A stretch of DNA of 44,335 nt from Planctomycetota bacterium (GCA_028280785.1 JANQLF010000299.1:1-44335); one strand, 5' to 3'; positions 17,038 to 26,161 are shown, numbered from the stretch's first letter. Made by a program: numbers and translations. The notes: generated from the letters alone by a model not told the origin.

Positions 17038-18189
17038 ATGACCCTTGAAAATGTAGTATCGCAACAGGAACATAAACAAATGAACCTACAGTTAGACGTT
17101 CAACACGGCGTGGTGGCAAGCTGCCCAGATGAAGAGCTGGGGTATTTTGGATGGCCATCATTAGCTCGATTAGATAATGGCCGTTTGCTAGTTGCGAGCT
17201 CTGGCCTGCGAACAGCACACATATGCCCATGGGGCAAAACCGTAATAAATGTAAGTGATGATCATGGACTAAGCTGGTCTGAGAGTCGGGTAATTAATGA
17301 TTCTCCAATCGACGATCGTGATGCGGGTGTTGTCAATCTGGGTGATAATAAAGTTTTAGTGACATGGTTCACCTCTGACACTCGTCAATATTGGAATAAA
17401 AATAACCCGGAAAGAAGTGCCTGGGGTGAGACTTTGGAATCTTGGACTGATGAATTAGTCAATGAACACTTAGGTTCCTGGTGCATGCGTAGTGATGATA
17501 ATGGAGCAAATTGGGGTGAGCCAATACGCGTACCAGCGACAGCGCCGCATGGACCGATAAAATTGGCAAATGGAAATTTAATATATTTGGGTAAGCGCTA
17601 TACCAATTTGCGTGAGCATCGAGAGGGAGATATCGCAGCATTTCTGAGCACCAATGATGGGCAGGATTGGATAGAACTTGGCGGCGTACCTTTAGCCACA
17701 AGCACAAAAACAGAAAATTATTACGAGCCGCACGTTGTAGAATTAACGTCGGGTAAATTAATTGGATTTATTCGTGTCCAGAATTGTCGCGGCGGGCATG
17801 CAATAACGGACTTTGGTATTCCTGACACGAGCATCATGCAAACAGAATCACTAGATGGCGGCAAAACCTGGTCAACGGCACAGGCATTGGGATTTCATGC
17901 TGTACCGCCACATATTATGCGACATTCATCAGGTGTCCTAGTTTTAACTTATGCACGACGTGAGGATAATTACGGACAACGTGTAGCATTTAGTCATGAC
18001 GAGGGACAAACTTGGGATTATGATTATATTATACGCGATGATGGCCCCGATCCTGACCTCGGTTATCCAGCAACTGTTGAAATGGCAGACGGCAGTTTAT
18101 TTACTGTTTACTATCAGAAAATGAATGCTGGTGAGCACTGTTCGTTATTATGGTCGAAATGGAAGCTGCCCAAATTTGATAGAGGGTAA
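17038..18189 (+). CDS. Sialidase-fold (BNR/Asp-box) protein, second copy
   Basis: The protein has 383 residues from ATG 17038, preceded by AGGA. The frame stays open upstream to 16909, but that extension runs through the GntR operator and has no homology features. Asp-boxes are SDDHGLSW, SDDNGANW, STNDGQDW, SLDGGKTW and SHDEGQTW. The block GYFGWPSLARLDNGRLLVASSG is typical of the BNR-repeat exo-sialidase-like family. There is no signal peptide. It differs clearly in sequence from the copy at 14332, so the two probably have separate substrates. Control by the divergent GntR regulator is likely. Confidence 0.82.
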   Translation: MTLENVVSQQEHKQMNLQLDVQHGVVASCPDEELGYFGWPSLARLDNGRLLVASSGLRTAHICPWGKTVINVSDDHGLSWSESRVINDSPIDDRDAGVVNLGDNKVLVTWFTSDTRQYWNKNNPERSAWGETLESWTDELVNEHLGSWCMRSDDNGANWGEPIRVPATAPHGPIKLANGNLIYLGKRYTNLREHREGDIAAFLSTNDGQDWIELGGVPLATSTKTENYYEPHVVELTSGKLIGFIRVQNCRGGHAITDFGIPDTSIMQTESLDGGKTWSTAQALGFHAVPPHIMRHSSGVLVLTYARREDNYGQRVAFSHDEGQTWDYDYIIRDDGPDPDLGYPATVEMADGSLFTVYYQKMNAGEHCSLLWSKWKLPKFDRG

Positions 18190-18199
18190 TTAAATATAT

Positions 18200-19984
18200 T
18201 TATGTTGCTGTGAAGAGGTGCTTGCCTGCTTTGCAATTAATCTTGGATGTATTTTCTGTTTTGTTGTTGAATGACCATTGTTGAGGCGTGCACAGAGATA
18301 AGTCGATTTCTGCAGTCATCCCGTGAGGGATTTCAATCGAAATAGATTTATTTTGAATGTACTCGATTTCAACTGGACCAAGTGGGGTAGGGTGGCGTAA
18401 TCGCGCATTCCTGAGATCACCAGGTTGCGGTTTAATGTGTACGTTTTTAAAGCCAGGGCTGCTTGGCTGAACGCCCATGAGGTAACGAGGGATGATATTT
18501 GCTGGTGCAGCGCCCCAGGCGTGATTCCAGTCTAAATTATTTTTGTATTTATGATCCCAGGCTTCGAGTGTAATGGTCGACCCGACTTTAATCATGTTCC
18601 ACCAGCTGCGATCATCTTGCGCACGCATTAATTCGAGGGCAGCCTGACCATCATTAGCTATGTAAAGTGCCTCAAGTAAAAATTGAGCACCATAAACGCT
18701 GCAGGCCATGCCGCGACTGCGAACAAAATCGACAACTGTACTTTGATGTTCAGTAGGAACTAAATCAAATGCGAGCGCAAACATGTTACTGTGCAGGGAC
18801 GCGTGCGACGATCCCTCGCCATCAATGTAAATACCTTTTTTGGAGTCGAATAAAACGCGGTTAAACGATTGAAATACAAGATTTGCTCGTTCTTCGAATA
18901 AGGCGACATCTGAATTACAGCCTTTGACTTGGGCGATGCGCACCATTAAACGCAGACAGTGATAGTGAAATGCATTGACAACCGTATTTATCGGCAGCAT
19001 TTCATGATTATCGCGTTCACCCACACCGCCTTGAGTAAATGAGCCAGGTGGCCAATCAACTAAATCGCGTAAGCCATGTTTAAATATGTAAGAGTCGTTG
19101 TGGAAATTAAGGCTACGTTCGAATTCCTCTGTACATAAATCAGATTCAGTGCTGATAAGCCCATCTTCTCGAGCAAGACCCATTAAGGTTTTTGCTTTCA
19201 GTAGGGGGTAAAATTTTTCAAGAGAAGCGGTTTCACCAGAATAAAGATAATCAGCCCAAGCAATTAAAATCGTATGCAATTGCCATTCTGTTGGCCAGGT
19301 GGGATGTTGTAATAAATATTCGTGACTATAGCGAGCAAAATCATATTCGTGATCAGTGCAATAATGACCTAATTGATTAATGTAGGCGTCGCCTTCGTAG
19401 GGGATGCGTTCGCGATCACCGTCAACGTAAACACCGCAAAATGTGGTGGCCTTAATGCTGTATTTACAGATATCCCAAACTGCATTTAAAACATCATCGG
19501 ATGATTCAAATTCAGCGGCACTGTCATCAAAGAGGTAAAACACAGCAATTTGTTCGACGCTTTGTGGATCAATGTGTTCTGCGCCTTCTATTTCAGCATA
19601 ACGAAAGGGCAAAACTTCACCTATTTCAGGTGGCATGTGAATAGCGCCTGCTCCGGTATTGCGTTGATCAGCGGGTATAATTAAACGAACTTCGTTTTGG
19701 CCTGCCTCGAGGCTTTGCGTGATATGTTTATAGCGAATGCAGCCATCCGGGTTTCGGTTTACGCGACCTTCAGAGTTTAAAACCTCACCAAGGTGGACAC
19801 TTATCTGTGTTAATTGGTGGTTTGTAGGTAGTTGAATGACCAATGTGCCGAATGCAGCCTTGTCGAAATCGAGAAGTAAATTGCCATCGTCGAATAAATG
19901 GTGCTTACTAGCAGGTTGTATGTATTCAGCCAGTGGCTTAAGTTGTACAGTAAATTGGTCACCCATGCCTAGGGTTGTAGGCAT
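18200..19984 (-). CDS. GH78-type alpha-L-rhamnosidase-like six-hairpin glycosidase
   Basis: The 594-residue protein lacks the extra N-terminal carbohydrate-binding modules common in GH78. Residues 1-150 are beta-rich. Residues 165-510 form the (alpha/alpha)6 barrel. YVDGDRERIPYEGDAYINQLG (from about 186) is the GH78 active-site signature, in which the Asp and Glu residues include the general acid. The SWWNMIKVGSTITLEAWDH and NHAWGAAPANIIPRYLMG segments are also diagnostic. No signal peptide is visible, so it should release L-rhamnose from imported oligosaccharides. It is convergent with the sialidase-fold gene and 37 bp downstream of the M24 gene, probably in the same leftward operon. Confidence 0.88.
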   Translation of the reverse strand: MPTTLGMGDQFTVQLKPLAEYIQPASKHHLFDDGNLLLDFDKAAFGTLVIQLPTNHQLTQISVHLGEVLNSEGRVNRNPDGCIRYKHITQSLEAGQNEVRLIIPADQRNTGAGAIHMPPEIGEVLPFRYAEIEGAEHIDPQSVEQIAVFYLFDDSAAEFESSDDVLNAVWDICKYSIKATTFCGVYVDGDRERIPYEGDAYINQLGHYCTDHEYDFARYSHEYLLQHPTWPTEWQLHTILIAWADYLYSGETASLEKFYPLLKAKTLMGLAREDGLISTESDLCTEEFERSLNFHNDSYIFKHGLRDLVDWPPGSFTQGGVGERDNHEMLPINTVVNAFHYHCLRLMVRIAQVKGCNSDVALFEERANLVFQSFNRVLFDSKKGIYIDGEGSSHASLHSNMFALAFDLVPTEHQSTVVDFVRSRGMACSVYGAQFLLEALYIANDGQAALELMRAQDDRSWWNMIKVGSTITLEAWDHKYKNNLDWNHAWGAAPANIIPRYLMGVQPSSPGFKNVHIKPQPGDLRNARLRHPTPLGPVEIEYIQNKSISIEIPHGMTAEIDLSLCTPQQWSFNNKTENTSKINCKAGKHLFTAT

Positions 19985-20021
19985 TTCCTATTTATTGCAA
20001 TGAATCATAATTACGTACTTA

Positions 20022-21194
20022 TCAGGTAATTTCTAACAATTCCATATGTACATTTGAGAGCCGTTCGACACCACCTGGCTTAATCACAACGCCGTTTTCC
20101 CAGCGCAGTCCAAATTCGCCATGGCGGTACGCAAACGTGTCCACGTTAAAGCACATATTCGTTTCCAATTTATAGTCGCTGTTGGTTTCCATCCATGGTG
20201 GTTCAACTTCAATCATGCCAAGACCGTGGCAGGGGCCATAGAGGAAATTATCTGCGTGGCCATTTTGAATAAAGAAGTCCTTATATTGTTGGGCGACCGA
20301 GCCTGCGTTAACACCTGTAGCCAACCATCCCATAACTTTTTCGTGGGCTTCGCGTGCAAATTCTATGAGATCGCGCTGCGCATCTGTCATACTGCCTAAA
20401 ACAATAGGACGGCCGACGCCAGATGAATAGCCATTGACGCGTGCGGAAATATTTAATTGAACAAGATCACCGTGTTCGAGGATGCGATGCGTTGGGCGTG
20501 AAATGGCATGGGTGGTATTTTTGCCAGCAAAGACGTATTGCGGCATGCCTTCATATTCTGCACCATTGGCATAAATTTCACGCTGGGCGATGCCGACAAC
20601 TTCTAATTCAGTCATACCGGGTTTAATAGATTCGAGAATGGTGCCGATGGCCTGTTCGGCAATTGAAAACGCACGGCCAAGACAGGCTATTTCGTCTTCT
20701 GATTTAATACTGCGCAATGTGGTCATGATATGATCGGCATTAATTATTTCTGCATCTGGAAATGCTTGGCGTAATCCGTCAATCATTGGCAAGGTGGTGA
20801 CAAGACTACCGGCGATGCCAATGCGTCGTGGTGCAGTGACGCCGCTTTCTGCAAATGCCTCACGGTAATTACTGGTTTGTATATCAGGATAGTCTGGGTC
20901 TGCGGGTTCTCGATATTCGCGCATTAAACGAACTCGTTCAATTTGGCTACGATCTTCGGCAAAGGTCTGACTTTCGGGGCCGATTAATAATGTGCCGGTT
21001 CCGGAGGCGGGGATAATAACTCCGGCGGTTTCAAATATGGGCCAGTAGTCACTGAAGTAACGCACGTTTGCAAATTCGGCTTCATTGGAATTGACCAGTA
21101 CAGCATCTAATTGGTGCTCTTGGACCAATTTCTGGGCGCGTTGAAAACGCTGTTTAAATTCATTTGGGCTGATTGTGGGCATACTTGTATTCAT
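20022..21194 (-). CDS. M24-fold creatinase-like hydrolase lacking the metal site
   Basis: The 390-residue protein has an N-terminal creatinase domain (residues 10-165) and a C-terminal pita-bread domain (170-390). In metal-dependent M24 peptidases five residues (D, D, H, E, E) bind two metals. Here the first Asp is Asn248 (QLNIS), the second is Gly259, the first Glu is Asp352, and only His323 and Glu366 remain. His229 in NTTHAISRP matches the position of the catalytic His of creatinase, which also has an LN...GY...R pattern and needs no metal. A metal-independent C-N hydrolase is therefore more likely than an Xaa-Pro peptidase. It is divergent from the GH172 gene. Confidence 0.82.
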   Translation of the reverse strand: MNTSMPTISPNEFKQRFQRAQKLVQEHQLDAVLVNSNEAEFANVRYFSDYWPIFETAGVIIPASGTGTLLIGPESQTFAEDRSQIERVRLMREYREPADPDYPDIQTSNYREAFAESGVTAPRRIGIAGSLVTTLPMIDGLRQAFPDAEIINADHIMTTLRSIKSEDEIACLGRAFSIAEQAIGTILESIKPGMTELEVVGIAQREIYANGAEYEGMPQYVFAGKNTTHAISRPTHRILEHGDLVQLNISARVNGYSSGVGRPIVLGSMTDAQRDLIEFAREAHEKVMGWLATGVNAGSVAQQYKDFFIQNGHADNFLYGPCHGLGMIEVEPPWMETNSDYKLETNMCFNVDTFAYRHGEFGLRWENGVVIKPGGVERLSNVHMELLEIT

Positions 21195-21230
21195 GATGGA
21201 TCCTTAAAAAAACTAGTATTTGACGTAATA

Positions 21231-21240
21231 TAAACGTTTA
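21231..21240. promoter_or_regulatory. LacI-type operator between divergent genes
   Basis: TAAACGTTTA is a perfect palindrome centred on CG, and its flanks extend it to an imperfect TGTAAACGTTTATA on the complementary strand. This is the classical LacI/GalR operator core. It lies in the 115-bp gap between the M24 gene and GH172, and a LacI regulator is encoded two genes downstream at 23801. Confidence 0.6.
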
Positions 21241-21309
21241 CATAATGAATCGCACAAGCAACGCAAGACCTGTTTTCAACACGCCCCGCATACAAGGACC
21301 TATTTTTCA

Positions 21310-22455
21310 ATGTTTCCAAGCTCGAACCTCTACCAGCTCAAAGACTTACAGTCCCGCTCTATATCCTGCCAAAATCCCACTGGTGCCAAAGGCGGTGCTC
21401 TTAAAGAATGGAATCACTCCGTAGAAAAATTACCAGTCGGTGAAACCTTATGTATCGCCGATATCGAAGGGCCAGGCATGGTCCGTAACATTTGGCTTAC
21501 CGTTCGTGATCGTGATCCAGAAAGCCTGCGTAATTTTATTATTCGCGTTTATTATGATCACAACGATTACCCATCCGTTGAAGCGCCGATCGGTGATTTT
21601 TTCGGTTTATCTCATGGCCGTACTGCACATTTTAATACTCCTGTCGTTGGCGTTAGTGAAGGCAAGGGTTTTTGGTGTTATTTTCAAATGCCATTTGCTA
21701 AGCATTGCCGGATTACTTTTGAAAATGATCGACCTGAAGTAGAGCGACCTGACAATCGCACTAACGATCATGTGAATTTATATTATCAGATCATGTACAC
21801 ACTTGGTGATCAAGTCGATGATGATACTGGTTATTTCCATGCTCAGTTCCGCCGTGATATGCCGCCGATTGGAAGCGATTATACGCTCATGCAGACTGAG
21901 GGTACACCAGGTGTTTATATTGGTTCCGTCTTAAGTGCCCTGCCGCAACAGGCCGGTACTTGGCGTGAGGGTGATTTCCGTTTTTACATCGACGGTGATG
22001 AGCCGATGCCGAGTATAATTGGTACTGGTTGGTCGGATTGGTTTTTATCTGCTTGGGGATTGGGCGAACATCAAAGTCCCTACGCTGGTTCCAATTATCA
22101 GGTCATCCATCCGGAAATGAATAATAAATACTTTTGTAATTCCTATCGTTTCCATCTGCTTGACCCTATTTATTTCAGCAATGATCTGCGCGTTGATCAC
22201 ACCCAGGTTGGCGCCACTGGCAAAGATCATGCATGGCTAAACACCACTGAATCCAATCGCAGTGAAGACTGGTCGAGCACTGCTTATTGGTACCAACGAT
22301 TAACTGGTAAGGGATTTGACTCGTTTCCAGATCGTGATGTGCGCACTCGTGGCATCGCGATTACGGAGTGGGAAGCCGAAGCCCGTGAAAAACAACTCGC
22401 CGATAGCGCTGACCGCAACCGTCGCCAGATGTACAATCTCGATTTTGGCGGTTAA
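21310..22455 (+). CDS. GH172 (DUF2961) glycoside hydrolase
   Basis: The 381-residue protein matches the DUF2961 family. It has an opening SRSISCQNPTGAKGG segment, IEGPGMVRNIWLTV, VEAPIGDFFGLSHG, and GTGWSDWFLSAWGLGEHQSPYAG. Members were shown to be glycosidases or fructosyl/arabinosyl hydrolases and renamed GH172. No signal peptide is seen, in contrast to many secreted homologues. It is the first gene of a rightward set GH172-amidohydrolase-LacI-membrane protein with short gaps (29 and 8 bp). Likely control is by the LacI regulator through the palindrome at 21231-21240. The sugar specificity is unknown. Confidence 0.86.
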   Translation: MFPSSNLYQLKDLQSRSISCQNPTGAKGGALKEWNHSVEKLPVGETLCIADIEGPGMVRNIWLTVRDRDPESLRNFIIRVYYDHNDYPSVEAPIGDFFGLSHGRTAHFNTPVVGVSEGKGFWCYFQMPFAKHCRITFENDRPEVERPDNRTNDHVNLYYQIMYTLGDQVDDDTGYFHAQFRRDMPPIGSDYTLMQTEGTPGVYIGSVLSALPQQAGTWREGDFRFYIDGDEPMPSIIGTGWSDWFLSAWGLGEHQSPYAGSNYQVIHPEMNNKYFCNSYRFHLLDPIYFSNDLRVDHTQVGATGKDHAWLNTTESNRSEDWSSTAYWYQRLTGKGFDSFPDRDVRTRGIAITEWEAEAREKQLADSADRNRRQMYNLDFGG

Positions 22456-22484
22456 ACACATTTTAATTAATTAAAGGTAATACC

Positions 22485-23792
22485 ATGAAACACATTAACG
22501 AAAACCTTCGTGAACACATTCTTAAAACACCATTGAGCGACACGCATTCGCATATTAATGATACTAATCCCGTGGATGCGCTGAATCTGTTGGTGGGTGG
22601 CTATGCTATCGCAGATTTACGCAATGCCGGCTACAGCTACGACGACTTGCACACCATGTGGAATTCGAAACTCAGCTTCGAAGAACGTGGACCAATGGCC
22701 GAGGCAGCCTTCAAAAAAATCGAGCTAACGGGGTTTTCTGAAGGACATCGCATCCTGATGACTGACTTTATTGGCATCGAGGATTTTTCCGCGGCGTCAT
22801 TACATAAAGCGCAGGATTTTATTAACGAGAATGCCAATCCCGCGGGTGCTTATCACTTGATGCATAACGTTGCCAACATCCATCACACCCAAAGTGATAT
22901 TTTGACTAAAAATCCTAAAGATGTACTGCCTGATTATGGTCGCGACAACCCCGATTTTTTCCATTGTGATTTAAGCTGGTGGAATTTCAGTAACGGTATT
23001 ATTAATGTCGAACAAATTGCGCAGAACTCTGATATTACTGTTACTAGCATTGAAACATTGAAACAGGCGATGGTTGAAATCTGCAGACGTTTTGCTCCTT
23101 TTGCTATTGCTATTAAATCACAGCATGGTTACCAGCGCACTTTGTGCTGGCAGGAGCGCAGTGATGCTGAGGCAGACATGGCCCTGCAGCGTGTACTCAA
23201 GGACGAGGCTGATCGCGCAGACCGCATCTGCTTGGGTGATTGGTGCTGGGCGCGTGGTGTGGAATTTGCGATTGAGTATGACTTGCCGATGAAATTGCAT
23301 ACCGGTCACAATGACGGTAATGATTTCATGCAACAGGAAAATGGTCGCCCTTCGAATTTATGTGATATCGTTCGCCGTTATCCAGAATGTAATTTTATGA
23401 TGCTGCACTGTGCTTGGCCCTTCCTCGATGAAACGGTCAGCATGCTTAAGCATTACACCAATGTGTATGGTGAAATGTCCTGGATGTGGGGATTAAATCC
23501 ACCAGCTGGCAGAAACTTCCTGCGCCAGGTCATCCACGGCTTGCCGTATAATAAAGTTTTTGCTTACGGCAGTGATACGGGCATTTTTCATGCATGCTCA
23601 ATGGCCATGCATGCACGCAAGCATATCACCATTGCCTTGTCTGAAGAAATTAACGACGGTTATATTAGCGAACAACAAGGGTTAGATATCGCCACGGCAA
23701 TTATGCTTGGCAATCAGCAGGCGTTTTTCCCGCTGGACCGTGTTAATAGTAATCGTGCAGCTGCGTATCAGCAGATGGCAGTACTCGCTTAG
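22485..23792 (+). CDS. Amidohydrolase-superfamily (uronate isomerase/Amidohydro_2-like) enzyme
   Basis: The 435-residue protein has the metal-dependent TIM-barrel layout: an N-terminal DTHSHI (His21, His23), a central AIKSQHGYQRT, MKLHTGHNDG, MLHCAWPF and a C-terminal YGSDTG with the conserved Asp. These correspond to the beta-1 HxH, beta-5/6 His and beta-8 Asp positions of the superfamily. The central helical part and the late position of HTGH resemble uronate-isomerase-like and Amidohydro_2 members. The ATG follows AAAGGT. Because it sits between GH172 and a LacI regulator, a sugar-derived substrate is likely. The reaction is not determined. Confidence 0.82.
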   Translation: MKHINENLREHILKTPLSDTHSHINDTNPVDALNLLVGGYAIADLRNAGYSYDDLHTMWNSKLSFEERGPMAEAAFKKIELTGFSEGHRILMTDFIGIEDFSAASLHKAQDFINENANPAGAYHLMHNVANIHHTQSDILTKNPKDVLPDYGRDNPDFFHCDLSWWNFSNGIINVEQIAQNSDITVTSIETLKQAMVEICRRFAPFAIAIKSQHGYQRTLCWQERSDAEADMALQRVLKDEADRADRICLGDWCWARGVEFAIEYDLPMKLHTGHNDGNDFMQQENGRPSNLCDIVRRYPECNFMMLHCAWPFLDETVSMLKHYTNVYGEMSWMWGLNPPAGRNFLRQVIHGLPYNKVFAYGSDTGIFHACSMAMHARKHITIALSEEINDGYISEQQGLDIATAIMLGNQQAFFPLDRVNSNRAAAYQQMAVLA

Positions 23793-23800
23793 GAAATACT

Positions 23801-24799
23801 ATGGCTTCACTCAAAGATGTGTCAGCTAAAGCTGGTGTCTCTATTTGCACTGTTTCCAATATCCTAAACGGGAAAACCGATCAGTATAAGTACGCGGATA
23901 AAACTATTAAAAAAGTTTTCAAGGCGGCTAGTGATCTTGGCTATGTTGCGAATACGGTTGCACGCTCATTGAAAACGCGACGTAGTGGTACCATTGCCGT
24001 TATGGTGGCTGATATTACCAATGCCTTTTACACAGAAATAATTCAACAGCTGGAACAACACTGCCAAGATAATGGTCAGACTTTAATTATTTGTACAACC
24101 AGCGAATCGCTAGAACGAGAAAACGAAACATTAGCTCTGCTGGCCTCACGACAAATTGATGGTCTTATAATCTCACCAGTTTCAGAAAGCGCTTCGCTCA
24201 AAGGTGATTATCCTTTCCCTATAGTTCAGATTGACCGTCAGGCTAAATCTTACAAAGGTCCGTTTATCGGCATTAATAATAAAACAGCGGCTGCTGAATT
24301 GGCTGATGCCATGCTAAAACAAGGCTGCAGGCGACCTCTGATTATAGGGAGTGCAGCTGAGGACTCATCGATCAAACAGCGGCTTGCCGGTTTTAAACAA
24401 GTTATGCGCAGTAAAAAGATAAGTATTGATCGCGTTCCTATTTTGAATGTTTTTAATAGTGATCAGTCAGAACAGGTTGTCAGTGAATTAATTGAAGCAG
24501 GTGAGACAAGCTGGGATGGCATTTTTGTTACCTCACATGTTCTTTCGATGGGTGTCATCAAAGCTTTGAGTCAATCGCAGTTGGCAATTTCATGCTTGGC
24601 TGGCATTGACGATTTACCAGTTGCATCATTCCTGCCATGGACCGTTATTTCACAGGTGCAACCAATTGCAGAAATGACTGATCTAGCTTACCGTATGCTC
24701 AATGATATTGAAGATACCGATGTGAAGAAAGTGAAGAAGTCAGCTCACTATTTGGATCATCGCCTCGAATCATTCGACCCATTATTTTCCTATATTTAA
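23801..24799 (+). CDS. LacI/GalR-family transcriptional regulator
   Basis: The 332-residue protein has the full family layout. The HTH is ASLKDVSAKAGVSICTVSNI with hinge YVANTVARSLKTRRSGTIAV. The periplasmic-binding-like core includes the usual ADITNAFYTEIIQQLE, RQIDGLIISP and SCLAGIDDLPVASF elements. It follows the amidohydrolase gene by 8 bp with AGGAA before the ATG, so it is part of the operon it presumably controls. The CG-centred palindrome at 21231-21240 is the most likely target. Confidence 0.93.
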   Translation: MASLKDVSAKAGVSICTVSNILNGKTDQYKYADKTIKKVFKAASDLGYVANTVARSLKTRRSGTIAVMVADITNAFYTEIIQQLEQHCQDNGQTLIICTTSESLERENETLALLASRQIDGLIISPVSESASLKGDYPFPIVQIDRQAKSYKGPFIGINNKTAAAELADAMLKQGCRRPLIIGSAAEDSSIKQRLAGFKQVMRSKKISIDRVPILNVFNSDQSEQVVSELIEAGETSWDGIFVTSHVLSMGVIKALSQSQLAISCLAGIDDLPVASFLPWTVISQVQPIAEMTDLAYRMLNDIEDTDVKKVKKSAHYLDHRLESFDPLFSYI

Positions 24800-24808
24800 A
24801 TCGCTGAT

Positions 24809-25501
24809 ATGCAATCCATTGCACCAGTCCAAACAGGTATGTGGGCATCTGCTTTTCAACGCGGAAAAGTAGCGGCGCAGAAAAATATCATTCCTGGAAT
24901 AATTATTTGGATAATCGCCAGTATTGTTATTTCATTGTGGTATTTCAATGAATCGGCGCAGTCATTCATGTTGCACATTGTTGAAGTAAAAAATACAGCA
25001 CCGTACACCTTTGCTTTTATTTCAACAGCTATAGCTGGGGCACTTATACCGGGTATCGTTATGGGTATCTGGTCTTTGCATCCACGAGCGTGGCAGCAAA
25101 TGCCATGGCTGCTATTGTTTTATGGACTCAAGGGAGTTGAGATTAATGCGCTCTATCAAATTCAGGCGTATTTATTTGGTCAAGGCGCTGATTGGCAAAC
25201 CTTAACGATAAAATCATTTGTTGATCAATGCATCTACGTTCCTGTTATAGATGTGGCGAGTGTCGCAATTGCCTATGCATGGATCGAAGGTGGTAGGCCA
25301 GGATTACGTCACAGCTTGCGCGATAACTGGTGGTGCAATTATTGGTTTCCTATTTTATTTACTAATACGATTGTTTGGACACCAGTAGTTTTTCTACTGT
25401 ATATGTTGCCGACGCCGCTGCAGCTTCCACTGCAAAATCTTGTTTTGTGTTTCTGGTCATTATTGGTGGCTGTTATCGCAAATCGCAATGAGGGGAGCTA
25501 G
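24809..25501 (+). CDS. Mpv17/PMP22-like membrane protein
   Basis: The 230-residue protein has four to five hydrophobic segments (about residues 27-45, 65-88, 95-115, 145-162 and 185-222). Motifs near the C-terminus match the eukaryotic Mpv17/PMP22 family: FVDQCIYVPV (family DQxxxAP), and NWWCNYWFPILFTNTIVWTP followed by VVFLLYMLPTPLQLP and a Trp-containing last helix (family NYWxxWPxxxxxNFxxVPxxxR). Bacterial members are uncommon. It lies 9 bp behind the LacI regulator, so it may be part of the sugar operon. A pore or transport role is only inferred from eukaryotic relatives. Confidence 0.65.
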   Translation: MQSIAPVQTGMWASAFQRGKVAAQKNIIPGIIIWIIASIVISLWYFNESAQSFMLHIVEVKNTAPYTFAFISTAIAGALIPGIVMGIWSLHPRAWQQMPWLLLFYGLKGVEINALYQIQAYLFGQGADWQTLTIKSFVDQCIYVPVIDVASVAIAYAWIEGGRPGLRHSLRDNWWCNYWFPILFTNTIVWTPVVFLLYMLPTPLQLPLQNLVLCFWSLLVAVIANRNEGS

Positions 25502-25543
25502 CGCTTAGTATTTACTTATTAAATAAATATTCATGCTTTGCAT

Positions 25544-26143
25544 ATGGATTTATATATTGTCAGACACGCCGAGTCGATGGGGAATGCGACTGGTGATTAT
25601 AGTACCGATTTGCACGACAGCCTTTCTGAAAAAGGTCAGCAACAGGCCGTCGCATTAGCTTCTCGACTCGATGCATTGCCAATTGAACAAGTCATATGTA
25701 GTCCGTTGTTGAGGACGATGCAGACCATTGCACCGTTTTTACAAGCAAATAGTCGTCAGGCTGAGTTGCTCCCTGAGCTGGCTGAGGCATGTTGGCATGA
25801 GAAAACAACTGACATTGTTGCCGATTACTATAATTGTGAATCGTTTCAAATGAATGATGAATTAGATGATTTATTTAGCGGACCGAGAAAGCGACCTATA
25901 GAGCATGAATCCTATAGTGAGGGTCTGGCGCGTATCCATGCATGCCATGAATTTGTCATGCAATGTGTGCAGTCGAATTGTCAATCAATGTTGCTGGTCA
26001 GTCACGGTTTTACGAGCGGCTTATTAATGAATTTATTGAGAGAAAGTCCACTTGTTTCAAATATTCATTTGAATAATACGGGTTTGTGCCATCTACGTTA
26101 TGCAAATAATCATTGGAATGTGCAGTTCATAAATCGAGTATAG
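25544..26143 (+). CDS. Histidine phosphatase (phosphoglycerate mutase-like)
   Basis: The 199-residue protein begins with the phosphohistidine motif (YIVRHAESMGN; R7, H8). Further family signatures are the SPLLRTMQT arginine motif, the PELAEACW acidic residue and the second catalytic His in LLVSHGFTSG. These define the histidine-phosphatase clan branch 1. I prefer the ATG at 25544. A TTG two codons upstream adds nothing recognisable and no clear Shine-Dalgarno is present. The substrate (sugar phosphate, alpha-ribazole phosphate or other) cannot be told. Confidence 0.88.
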   Translation: MDLYIVRHAESMGNATGDYSTDLHDSLSEKGQQQAVALASRLDALPIEQVICSPLLRTMQTIAPFLQANSRQAELLPELAEACWHEKTTDIVADYYNCESFQMNDELDDLFSGPRKRPIEHESYSEGLARIHACHEFVMQCVQSNCQSMLLVSHGFTSGLLMNLLRESPLVSNIHLNNTGLCHLRYANNHWNVQFINRV

Positions 26144-26161
26144 CCTTGAGGGCTTTTGTGC

